From contig SSBO01000012.1 of NCBI GenBank assembly GCA_005281725.1, forward strand, positions 17,774,561 to 17,838,560: DNA of 64,000 bases, read 5' to 3'. The stretch's first letter is position 1, and the number at the start of each line of letters is the position of its first letter. This document shows, one piece after another, positions 35,410-47,290 of the stretch. The notes beneath the pieces are model-generated. The model was given only the letters and a program-made list of their open reading frames with translations, searched no databases and was not told where the DNA came from. Source of the DNA: Wuchereria bancrofti (lineage: Eukaryota > Nematoda > Chromadorea > Rhabditida > Onchocercidae). Both the position numbers and the translations under genes were made by a program.

Positions 35410-37829
35410 ATGTCGCTGGAAATTGCTGGACCTTCAAATTTCAAGGAACTGGATATAGTCGTAACGGAGAGACGAGTTCCCGAGAACAAACTGATTGTAC
35501 CTGGTGCTAAAGTTACTTCTAATCCCGATTTCATGAGGTCCTACTAGGATTAATAAAAACTATACAAAATGTTTTTTTTTTTTTAATGGTAAAATAATAA
35601 AGTAAAGTGCCTGGTCTATAGTTCTTCCTTAATTCCTGATTAATTAACATTGTGTAACTAATATGGAAAGAGTATTAGTGGAGAACGGGAGGAGTGGAGA
35701 CATTTTTCGGTAATTTATAACGATCCAGTTTTCTTTAACGAATGTTTCTATGTTATCAGGTTCTCCTGGTTGAATCTATAAAAGGTTTGCTGATCCTCGT
35801 TTTTAAAGCTTTCTTTTGCTTTTATGCAGAAATATTTCAGGGGACATGGGACATACATGCGCGATGATAACTTAATAGCATCAGTAGCTGGTACTGTTGA
35901 ACAAGTTAATAAACTTGTTTCGGTACGACCTCTGAAAAGCAGGTAAGCTGTCGCTTATAGCTTGCTAATATTGCTTCTCATTGTGTTTCTGTCTGGGCAG
36001 CTTAAGTTTTCAGATATACTTTAGGTATTGTCCATTATACAGTTTTTTGTGTTTTTCTTCATTTTTAGATATAACGGAGAAATCGGCGATGTAGTGATTG
36101 GACGAATCACGGAAGTACAACAGAAAAGGTGGAAAGTTGAAACGAATTCCAGACTAAATTCGACGTTACTTCTTTCCAGCGTAAACTTGCCAGGTGGTGA
36201 GCTGGTACGGTTTTTCTAATTAAAATTAGATATTAAAGTACTGGTTAAAATGCAGTACTGCTTCTATTGAGTTCGCATATTGTTTTCTCATTCACAGTTC
36301 TACATTCATGATTTACTGAAGAAAATGTGTTGTTAGTACCTTCTTTTCAAAATTTGATTTGTAGAGGAGAAAATCGGTGGAAGATGAACGAATGATGCGT
36401 GAATACCTCAAAGAGGGTGACCTTATAAGTGTAATTTTCTTTTTGCTTCTTTAGTAGAATAACCTGAACTTAGTGTTTTCCTGTATCAAAAACTGTTTAG
36501 TTTTTCGTTCATTAATTTGAAATCATTAATTTTTATCAACTAATTTTTGTTGGTATGATTTTCATTGCCAGGCTGAAGTACAAAAGGTGCACTCAGACGG
36601 ACAGTTGTCGTTACACACGAGAAATTTAAGATATGGGAAGGTTCGTCTTTTTTCATTTTTCCAAAGTTCTTCAAAAGTGAGGTCTTGTTCTGATGTTGAA
36701 GTTTTCTGTGAGTTGATTTCTCTAATGAAGACGTTTGGTCACATAGAGGTGGTGCAACTGTGTTTCGAATGGATTGCATATGTATTTCGGAGACCTGTAG
36801 TGCTGGATGTTGACGGCTGCGTTTTGTTTTTTCAAATGAGGCTACTTTTTGGTTTCTAAAGTATTTTTTTAATATGCATGATTGTAGCAGTGCTAAAAAT
36901 TAAAACACTTTGGAAGCAGTCAATTGAAACAAATGCGTAAGTTTTGAAATAATGTTATAGTGATGCACTGATGTCTTACCCCATTTTCATATTTCACGCA
37001 GTAAAATGTTGCCAAGAATTTTATTTACGAAGTATTTTTATTATTCATGCTACACATAATAATTCTTAGCTTTCGCAAGGAACTTTGGTAAAAATTTCTC
37101 CATATCTGGTCAAACGAAGAAAATCACATTTCCATACGTTGCCATGTGGTGTTTCTGTAATTTTTGGACGTAACGGTTATATCTGGATAGCACCTGTAGC
37201 AAGTGAAGAGCAGAACATGACCGGAGGTTATTCTCAGAATTTGGAAGAGGTAATATCCGGTTGTAGCCGTTTGTTATATATCTATAATTGATGACCGTAA
37301 CATAACCGTATTTTTTATGCGTTTTTGTAAATATTTTAAGATAATACCAATGAAAATCCGAACGGTTATTGCACGTGTGGCAAATTGTGTAAATATCCTT
37401 GCCATGCATCATATTCCGCTCTACGATACAACGGTGGTGCTTGCTTATGACGCTTCTCTCAATTGTGAGGTCCGTTTTTTAAATGGAAATAATTTAAATT
37501 GTATTTTCAATGAACAAACTATACCATCCTTTTCTGTATATGTTTAGGAGAGCACAGAAGAGCATATCTTTAGAAATATGCTGTTTTGTTTTCATCCATT
37601 TTTATACATTGTCAGTATAATTTTACTGCAACAAAATTTCTCGAGGATTAGACTGAAAAAATACATTTCTTTATTGTTTAAATGGCCAACCATCGCAATT
37701 AAAATTATTCGTATATTCCGTTATTAAACATAACCACTTTTTTCTATTCAGATAAAAGAACTGTTGAAGCTGGAATCATCCGCAAACATAGCGACAGAAG
37801 TTGCGCTGCAGCTGGAAAAGAATTGCTGA
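35410..37829 (+). CDS. EXOSC2: Exosome complex component RRP4 (EXOSC2)
   Basis: S1/KH cap subunit of the RNA exosome; it sits on the RNase PH ring and guides RNA into the channel. Eight exons join in phase: 35410-35537, 35841-35942, 36069-36204, 36365-36430, 36572-36640, 37070-37249, 37341-37469 and 37752-37829, giving 295 residues (human is 293). Order: N-terminal domain with LIVPGAKV and FMRGHGTYM; S1 domain with [20 protein letters not shown] and [17 protein letters not shown]; then [19 protein letters not shown]; and the KH region with [15 protein letters not shown] and RNGYIWIAP. The exon 7 acceptor (TTTTAAG) is non-consensus but in phase. It lies between EXOSC4 and PGLS on the same strand. 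Confidence 0.95.
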
Positions 37830-38439
37830 AGAAGTGGGACGCTGCTTAATAAGCCTCTTTTTACCTAACATTGGAGTATTCCTGTTAAGTGTAAGCTATG
37901 GAATATTTACATTTTTGCGCAGTTTCGGTGTTCAATAGAATTATTGAAGTTGGGAATCGGCTGCAAATATGAATTGTTTTGAATGAATATAAACGGTCTG
38001 TTAACTTTTTGCATTTTCATTCTGTCAATTCGTGACTATCACTCAATTTTGCGATCATTATTTTGAGATTTTTGAGAAATGTGTTTCTTGTTACGCATTT
38101 TTTTTCTGGAAATTCCAACAAATAAATGATCTGACGTACGAAATTGAATTGTTTTGAACAAATATAAGTAAGGTGTTAACCTCCATATATCATTAATGGA
38201 AAATGTGTAGTCCTGACTGGTGATTGCATTTTATATACGATTCATCGCTACAAAGCGAAGTTCCATTAGATTGGGTTAACTGGGTATGTTTTTATTTTTC
38301 AGCACTCTTTATTTTTCTCTGCTAATTTTTCTTTTTTTTTCAACAGAAGCGTTTTGTAGTTTTTGATAAACGTTGTTATATGCGGAAAGTTGATTGCTTT
38401 GATAAAATTCAGATTTGAATTTGTCAGCGGTGAGAAGAA
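37830..38439. other. EXOSC2-PGLS interval
   Basis: About 0.6 kb, AT-rich, with no gene. AATAAATG at about 38120 and similar A-rich motifs could serve as poly(A) signals for EXOSC2. Confidence 0.5.
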
Positions 38440-40257
38440 ATGCAGGAAAGTGATTTTGAGATCAGTGGAGAAAAGATGGTGCTTGTCGAAAACTTCACTG
38501 ATTTGAATGGAAAATTGGGGTTGTACATGGGAAAGATTCTTAGGGAAGCAATAACTGGACGAAATGTTGCTAAAATTGCTCTTTCTGGTGAGCTTCTGCA
38601 ATTTGCAATTCCCATAATTTTCAAGTAACATTGCATTTTATACCATATGACAGTGTTCATTGTTTCATTTCCAATTTTTGCAGAAGCAATATTCGTCTTC
38701 TCTATTTGGACTTAAAACTTATTCGGAAATTAACTTCAAATACTTTTAAAGCGTTTTGGGCTTCATCGTATAAGTGTTTTTAAGAATATCCGCCAATAAG
38801 ATAATTGTTAGCATATATAGGGATTTAACCTTGATGCGTCGAAGAGCATTTACGACAATGTCAATTCAAATTAGGCATTTCCAGCGCACGAGTTTCGAGA
38901 ACTTTTCTAGGTGGTTCGATGCCTGCCCTGATAGCACCGCTGCTAGTGAGATTGGAGGATATCGATTGGTCAAAAGTTCGGATATTTGCTGCAGACGAAC
39001 GGATGGTTCCACTAAGTGATGCTGAGTCGAATACAGGAACTTACATGAAAATTCTGCCATCTAATATCAGCCAATCATTTGTATATTGTGGACCCGTCGA
39101 CAACAGTATTGCTTTTTTCTATATATCTATAATTTGCTTTTATTTAGGCCGTAGGTTGAGGTCATAAGCCACCGAGACTAATATTGGTAAAAACTACCAT
39201 CAGCGAAACATTATTTCACTTTTTTTTCTCAGTATCTAAAGTTTTCTCTATTCATTTACGAATTTTACCATATTAAGAAAACCCTTATAGCAACAGAGTG
39301 TGCGAAAAATTATGAAGAACAGATACATCATTGTACTACAGAGACGGAAGAAGGCTGGCCTGTGTTCGATTTGCTGTTATTAGGTATTGGACCAGATGGT
39401 CATACATGCTCCTTGTTTCCTGGACATCCAGTACTAAGGGTAAAGATACAAAATTTTGTTTTGAATTCTCCGCTCATTTCTGGCTTTGTGATAGGGAATA
39501 TCATTAGTAACAAATAGACTAGCTGAGCAAATTATTGATTGTAGATTATTGTATTAAATCTAAAAAACTCAAGGATAAAATAAGTAGAATGAGCATGGTA
39601 TTAGTCACTGAAATTAACTATTCAAAGGGAATTGTTAATCTGTATATCGCTCATATAGTTAGCTTTATTGCATAAAGGTCAAGCAAGAGCATCGAATAAA
39701 TTGCCTTCACTGCCTCGAGCGCTTTACCATTTGTTGTAAATACAAGTGATTTAACAATGATATAAATTCAGGAAAATGTCAAATGGGTTGCAGAAGTCGA
39801 GGATTCTCCGAAACCACCACCAAGACGTATAACTTTAACACTACCGATTATTAATCATGGCCGATATGTGGCATTTATTTGTACTGGTAGAAGGAAGGGT
39901 GAATTAATACGGGTAAGTTATAGTAAGAAGGTGAAAAAGATTTACCAGTAACTATATTATAGCCTCACAATAATTAATTTTTTACTCAATTATTGATTAA
40001 TGAAGTTGACGTATTGAGTTGGAAAACCTTATTTCATATTTATAAATGAAGAGCCAACTTATTAGAAAGCTCTTCAAAAGTGCAGTAAGGTCGCAGCATT
40101 TTAATATAACTAATTTTCGAATACGTTGCAGGAAATAGTCAATGGTCAAAATTCTAATTTTCCAGCAGCAATGGTGAAGCCGAAGTCAGGTAACATATCT
40201 TGGTTCATGGATAAGGAAGCATTTTCTGCTTGTGGTGGCTCTGCCAGTTGTCTGTGA
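38440..40257 (+). CDS. PGLS: 6-phosphogluconolactonase
   Basis: Hydrolyses 6-phosphoglucono-1,5-lactone to 6-phosphogluconate, the second step of the oxidative pentose phosphate pathway, in the cytosol. Five exons join in phase: 38440-38587, 38911-39105, 39291-39439, 39772-39912 and 40132-40257, giving 252 residues (human is 258). Motifs: LSGGSMPAL (about residues 48-56), AADERMVPLSDAESNTG (from about 76), and the family signature GIGPDGHTCSLFPGH (about 146-160), followed by DSPKPPPRRITLTLP and FPAAMVKPKSGNISWFMDKE. A second in-frame ATG at 38476 could also serve as start. A splice donor GTAACA lies inside the last exon (about 40191). The last exon's end is copied at 17735 and 44943 in broken form. 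Confidence 0.95.
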
Positions 40258-43200
40258 TATGTTATTTTTTTATTTAATTTGTGTCCTTATCGGTGAGACA
40301 ATTGATGTTTTTTCTTTTTAAAGCAGGTACTAAGCAGTACGATATTTATGAAAGAATTCTTGCAAAGATTTATGATTCTATTTTAATGCTGAAAATAATG
40401 TTTAATTCATCACTGATGATATTGATAGTCTGTTTTTATTTCGCTTTTCTATACGAGATCGTTTTATTTGAAAGTTTTAATTTTCTGTACTAACATACAC
40501 AATTTTATTTAAAAAAAACTGCTTTTCAGATTCCCTCAAAATAGGTTTCATAAAAATTTTTAGTTTTTTTCTTTCATCATATAATTTTTTCACGTTTTTT
40601 ATTGAAAAAAAATTAATGAAGTCAGTATGAAAAGGATTCGGGAAGTAAATTTTTAAAAAGCCATAAAAGGTACTTTTATTTGAAGTTGTCATGTATTTTA
40701 AAAGGTAATTCGCATGTGCTTCCTTTTAACTGCAGGACCCTCTGAGTACAGAGTATCAGTAATAAAGTATCTCATAGTCAAAGACGCAATGTATTTCTCG
40801 GTTTTCCACAATCCAGAACAATTCTCCAAAGGCAACACTATACTGTAGGAAAGAAACGTTGCTGGAAAATACTGGCAACAAATGGAATGATTAACTGATC
40901 ATTCATATGAAATTAGGTCATTGACTACTTATGGTCCACATTTTGAAATCTTATGACAGAAAAAAGTACATTTAGAAATTCCGTAGTTCGGACATCAAAT
41001 TCAAAATTTCTACCTCCAAGGCTGTTTACTGTTTTATTTTATCGACTTTTGCTGATAACAACAGGATTTCGCAAGGTGATGCAAATATTCTAAAAATATC
41101 AATTAGAGCTTTGTCCTCTTGAATATCTATTATTCTGTTACTTATAACTGCTACTGAATTATTAGGTGCTTATAACACTGGAAGTAAGACGTATTTTCTG
41201 TATAAAAGTGTGGGCGAAGTAGCAATTAAATTAATCAGCTGTAGTAATTGACATATTAATAACGTAAGAATCAAATAAAATAACACGTTGCAGTTATGAA
41301 GCAAATTTTAATCAATAAAATTTTTAAGCTGTAATACAGCTAGCTGTTATACAATTTGGGAAGGTAATGAGGTAGGTAGCAAAGTGATAAGTTGAACAAT
41401 GAAGTAAACAAGTAGAAGTAATCAAAGAAATAAACGAAATAATATCTAATCTGATCAGCTTTTCGAGAAACCTTAGCATCTGATTGTTAACATGACTGAA
41501 ATAACCATAATTATCGTAAATTAAAATCTTTTTAAAATCTTGAAAATTGATGTTAATGTTGTATTATGTACTGAGTATAATGATTTCATTACCCAAATGT
41601 GTATTATATTACAATCGTGGGGAAGAGAATCAACAATTTAAGATTTTAATTTACAGTAATTATGGTTATTTCACTGATCACTTGAGCTATCTGTGATACA
41701 TATTCTACAAGTTTAATTCTCTTCACTTTATCAGTCCTAAAATTCATTACCACTTCACTACTACTACTACAATCTGATCTCTTCTCCTACTTATCATTGT
41801 TATAAATACCACCCTTCGTTACTGTCAGTTACTTATTGGCATTATTAGTAAACACAAAGGCTTGCGGTTGCTTAATTCCCTTCGTATTACATTTAGTCCT
41901 ATTTCAAATTAAAAATAATCATGTTGTTATTGTTATATAACGATACTATTACTTATCATGTTAAGATAACATTAGACTTCAGAAACGTTTGTTCTTCCAT
42001 ATCGAGGAAATTCTATCCAATTGTTGTTTCCCATGCTGATAAAGAGTGATAAGGCAATTATAGTTATCTTCGAAAAAAGATATTTGTCCGCTTTTAAATA
42101 TCTTCTTAGTACACATAAAAAACAATTCCTTAATCAAAAATCTTCTCTCTTCTTCAAATCACAAAATTGCTCTTCTGAAAGTTCAATTTTGTTTTATTGA
42201 CTTGCCTATACTGCATCAATATGATTGCCAAAAAGTCATCAGTAGTAATTTCCCACAAAACAGTAATAAGTTAAACTTCCTTAAGTTTCGGCCAAGTTTT
42301 TCAGTTAACATGCAAGAAGCCAAAGCAAAAGCAGTTAATTTTATTTAGAGCGTGAAGAGTTTTTACGATTTTGGTTACCATTTTCGAAGTGACGAACTAA
42401 ATACTATATGAAATGACCGAAGACATTGCTTTCAAAGGGGAACATATAATGATTGAGTTTACAACCTTGAAATCATGCAGATAGCATCGAGGTCAATGCT
42501 GCGTTTTGCACTACAGATACATATCAACACCTAGTGAGAGTGCTAACTTTCTTCGTTACTTTATATCAATATCATTAATTATTTCTGTTGATTTTATTCT
42601 TTTTCACTCTCATTTCCTTCGACATTAAAATTCAAAAATTCTTTACTAAGTCGTATTTTTTCTCGTTATATCAGAATGTATATATAACGTTGAAAAGCTT
42701 GCAGAGAATGAAAGATTAACTGGCGTTGGTGACTGATAGATACTGCTTGTTGCTAAAAGAAGATGAAGTGAAATACTGCCAGATCGAATGGAAGGTGTGA
42801 CATGTCACCGTGGCTTGTGTCATTGCAATGAAAACGATCAGACTGATTACAGTTCTTGTATTCATGTTAGTACACTTATCTCTTCCACTTAATACAATTA
42901 TTCTTTCAAAACTATTCATTTTGTCCACAATAGCACTCAATCATTATTTAATTTTGTTTCTTTTGTGACAGTCAAGTCCTCAATATTTACACTTTTCGAA
43001 ATCAAAATGTCAGCATCAGCACTGTACAATATTTATCTCGAAATTAGCTCTCAGTTCTACATTAATTCTCTTATGGAAGTTTTCTGCAGTTTTGTGAATA
43101 CAACCATGCAAAATCATCTTATCTTCTATAGCATACGACAAAATTATTGATGTGAAGCAGAATGGAAATTGTTGACATTAACTGATGGGTTGTTTATGAG

Positions 43201-44248
43201 AACAAAATAGCTATGAAATTTGGAAATAAAAAATCGAACGAATAAAACTTATTTGAAAGAAATTTGGCAACTTGATTAAATGACAAATACATGTTTCCAC
43301 TCTTTAAAGAAATGGAAACAGGACAAATATCCTTTTCTACTTTATCAGTATTTCTGTTCGAATGTATACTGGAATTTAAATGAGTTCAGAGTGTGCAGGA
43401 AAGTAACAAAAAAATGTAACTGCCAAATGAAAAATCATAAAATCATTCATTTTATATAATTACATTAAAAATTCATATTCTTTATTATTTTAGTATCGTC
43501 CTCGAGTGTCCATTGCAATCCATTTCTCCTGAATCGTCAAAAAAATTGAACTTAGTTGTCACATTGGTTTAGAAATGATTAGTTTAAAAAAATGCCGTTG
43601 ACTCAAAAATCATCGAGATATATCAGCAGTCAAATCAGTAAGGTCAAAGCATTATCTAGATTAATTCAGAAGCATCTCAGATTTTCTTCTACCTGCACTT
43701 ACGCCATTACCAAAAGATTTGAAAAATTTGAAATTGTATTCTACTAAAAACTTTTCAAATTTAATTCTGAAAATCTCGAAACTTTAACGCATATTATTTA
43801 GATACATATATATTATTTATACATATATATATTCTGCGATTTTTGCAGAAAAGGACTATCGATTCTAAGGTAAAAGCCAACAGCTTTGCTAAACCTTCTT
43901 GTATCTTATTTAAGAATAAAAGAAGAATGAGGATTTACAAAACCTGATGTAGAAAATATTTCAGAAAGCAAAAGTTAATATAAATAGTACATTGCTATTC
44001 TTCAAACTAATACAGTGTTCATTTCTTAGCAGTTTAATTAATGTGACATTTCTATTCTAAAAATGATTTGGTAGATGTCTGGAGGAGGTCGAAGGTAAAA
44101 GAAAGAACGCTCATATTCTACTGTTTAGCTTCATACATCTTTTTTTTCTTTCATGTCATGAAATTTATTGAAATTTATCATTATAATAGCAAATGCTTGA
44201 TCATTGGCTTTTTTATGACGCATCTTACTCGACCCTGAAAATTGATTG
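40258..44248. other. Long region after PGLS without a firm gene
   Basis: It has many A/T-rich tracts. At 40738-40848 an acceptor (TTTTAACTGCAG) is followed by an open frame of about 36 codons that would join in phase to the cryptic donor inside PGLS exon 5. This is an alternative 3' exon at best. 40164-41782 is copied with divergence at 44943-46625. The rest (41.8-44.2 kb) holds no supported gene. Confidence 0.45.
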
Positions 44249-44913
44249 CTCCATCCTCTCTTAATATTTCTTTCCAAACTGCTCGCATTAAGCCTAATCA
44301 TAAATTGTGTCTTTTTTTGACACATAGAAATTGAAATTGTGCGGTTTAATATGAAAGACATCGATAAATCAGCAAGTGCATTCATTTTAATAACTGAATT
44401 GTTTCAGTGAACCAAAAAATTATATTTTATATTATCCGATCCTAACACATTATTTATCATTACAACATGCAATATTTCAATTACCTTTTCTGTACTAAGT
44501 TCATTTCTAATTAATATATCTCTTAGCAAGAAAGGTTTTGTGCACTTTGTAGGTTTCATGCTATTTGCCAATCATCTTAATTAGTTATTAACATAGTTTT
44601 ACATGTACCAACGTTGTATAGTGATGTTTAAATCTGAAGTTTCAATCGAGACTCCTCCAATAAAAGATATGATATCATGTTGCCGCTGTCAGTGAATCTG
44701 AAAAGGAAATATAGAATAGGTTCTGGTATCAGAAAAGAAAAATTATAAATTGATAGAGCAACAACAACATGGCCTAATTTTCCCTAGTACCAAGTGATAC
44801 AAATTTCTTCTTGTTCCTTTTTTTTGGTTTTTCCGCCACTGTACTGCTAGCTATTCGCTCTTCTCTCTCCTTCCTTTTTATTTCAAACCATTTTTATTAT
44901 AAAATTTTTTAAA
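44249..44913. repeat. 665-bp exact repeat of 46626-47290
   Basis: By reading, the two stretches are identical, including the T-runs. One lies directly left of the n gap and the other directly after the inserted piece, so this is one genomic segment represented twice by the assembly. Confidence 0.9.
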
Positions 44914-44914
44914 N
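44914..44914. other. Assembly gap (single n)
   Basis: The left side continues, by exact overlap, at 47291. What follows the n is the overlap with 17707-18339. Confidence 0.95.
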
Positions 44915-46625
44915 TGATTATTTGAAGCACCTGCGAATTTAATTTCCAGCAGCAATGATAAAGCCGAAGTCAGGTAACATATCTTGGTTCGTGGATAAGG
45001 AAGCATTTTCTGCTTGTGGTGCTCTGCCAGTTGTCTGTGATATGTTATTTTTTTATTTAATTTGTGTCTTTATCGGTGAGACAATTGATGTTTTTTCTTT
45101 TTAAAGCAGGTACTAGGCAGTACGATATTTGTGAAAGAATTCTTGGAAAGATTCTATTTTAATGCTGAAAATAATATTGATGTTTAATCACTGTTGATAT
45201 TGATAGTCTGTTTTTATTTACTTTTCTATACGAGATGATTTTATTTGAAAGTTTTATTTTTCTGCACTAACATACACAATTTTATCTAAAAAAAACCACT
45301 TTTCAGATTCTCTCAAAACAGGTCTCATCAAAAATTTTATTTTTTTCTTTCATCATATAATTTTTTGATGTTTTTTATTGAAAAAAAATTAATGAAGTCA
45401 ATATGAAAAGGATTCGGAAAGTGAATTTTTAAAAAGCCATAAAAGGTACTTTTATTTGAAGTTGTCATGTATTTTAAAAGGTAATTCGCATGTGCTTCCT
45501 TTTAACCGCAGGACCTATGAGTACAGAGTATCAGTAATAAAGTATCTTATAGTCAAAAACGCAATGCATTTCTTTCTCGGTTTTCCACAATCCAGAACAA
45601 TTCTCCAAAGGCACCACTATACTGTAGGAAAGAAACGTTGCTGGAAAATATTGGCAACTATCGGAATTGATTAACTGATCATTCATATGAAATTAGGTCA
45701 TTGAACTACCTACTTGTAGTCCACATTTTGAATTTCGAAATCTTATGACAGAAAAAAGTACATTTAGAAATTCTGTAGTTGGGACATCAAATTCGAAATT
45801 TTTACCTCTAAGCTGACTACTGTTTTATTTTATCGACTTTTGCTGATAACAGCAAGATTTCGGAAGGTTATACAAATGTTCTAAAAATATCAAATAGAGC
45901 TTTGTCCTCTTGAATATCTATTATTCTGTTACAACTGCTGCTGAATTATTAGGTGTTTATAACATTGGAAGGCGTATTTTCTGTATAAAAGTGTGGGCGA
46001 AGTAGCAATTAAAATAATCAACTGTAGTAATTGACATATTAATAACGTAAGAATGAAATAAAATAACACGTTGCAGTTATGAAGCAAATTTCAATCAATT
46101 ATATTTTATAAGATGTAATACAGCTAACTGTTATACAATTTGAGAAGGTATTAAGGTTAATAGCAAAATTAAGATAGATAGCAAAATGATAGTAAATTGA
46201 ACAATGAAGTAAACAAGTCGAAGTAATTAAAGAAATAAACGCAATGATATATGATCAGCTTTTCGAGAAACCTTAGCATCTGATTGTTAATGTGACTGAA
46301 ATAACCATAATTATCGTCAATTAAAATCTTTTTAAAATCTTGAAAATTGATGTTAATGTTGTATTATATACTGATTATAATGATTTCATTACCCAAATGT
46401 GTATTATATTACAATCGTGGGAAAGAGAATCAACAATTTAAGATTTTAATTTACAGTAATTATGGTTATTTAATCACTTGAGCTATCTGTGATACATATT
46501 CTACAAGTTTAATTCTCTTCACTTTATCAGTTCTAAAATTCATTACCACTTCACTACTACTACTACTACTCCTGCTGCATTGATGTCGTACATTGTTGAA
46601 GGTTCTTGTTTTTCATCAATCTGAT
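44915..46625. repeat. Second piece of the diverged secondary contig
   Basis: 44915-45547 repeats 17707-18339 exactly. 44943-46625 is a diverged copy of 40164-41782. It contains the broken end of PGLS exon 5 (about 44943-45045, one base lost in the GGTGGCTC stretch), so no functional gene. The last part (about 46550-46625) has a TAC-repeat and extra sequence, then fuses to the equivalent of 44249, skipping about 2.5 kb of the main locus. Confidence 0.8.
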
Positions 46626-47290
46626 CTCCATCCTCTCTTAATATTTCTTTCCAAACTGCTCGCATTAAGCCTAATCATAAATTGTGTCTTTTTTTGACAC
46701 ATAGAAATTGAAATTGTGCGGTTTAATATGAAAGACATCGATAAATCAGCAAGTGCATTCATTTTAATAACTGAATTGTTTCAGTGAACCAAAAAATTAT
46801 ATTTTATATTATCCGATCCTAACACATTATTTATCATTACAACATGCAATATTTCAATTACCTTTTCTGTACTAAGTTCATTTCTAATTAATATATCTCT
46901 TAGCAAGAAAGGTTTTGTGCACTTTGTAGGTTTCATGCTATTTGCCAATCATCTTAATTAGTTATTAACATAGTTTTACATGTACCAACGTTGTATAGTG
47001 ATGTTTAAATCTGAAGTTTCAATCGAGACTCCTCCAATAAAAGATATGATATCATGTTGCCGCTGTCAGTGAATCTGAAAAGGAAATATAGAATAGGTTC
47101 TGGTATCAGAAAAGAAAAATTATAAATTGATAGAGCAACAACAACATGGCCTAATTTTCCCTAGTACCAAGTGATACAAATTTCTTCTTGTTCCTTTTTT
47201 TTGGTTTTTCCGCCACTGTACTGCTAGCTATTCGCTCTTCTCTCTCCTTCCTTTTTATTTCAAACCATTTTTATTATAAAATTTTTTAAA

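Noticed and set aside
44131..44385. Minus-strand 84-codon open stretch
   Set aside because: It has no homology or splice support; part lies in the duplicated assembly overlap and it is cut at the copy's junction.
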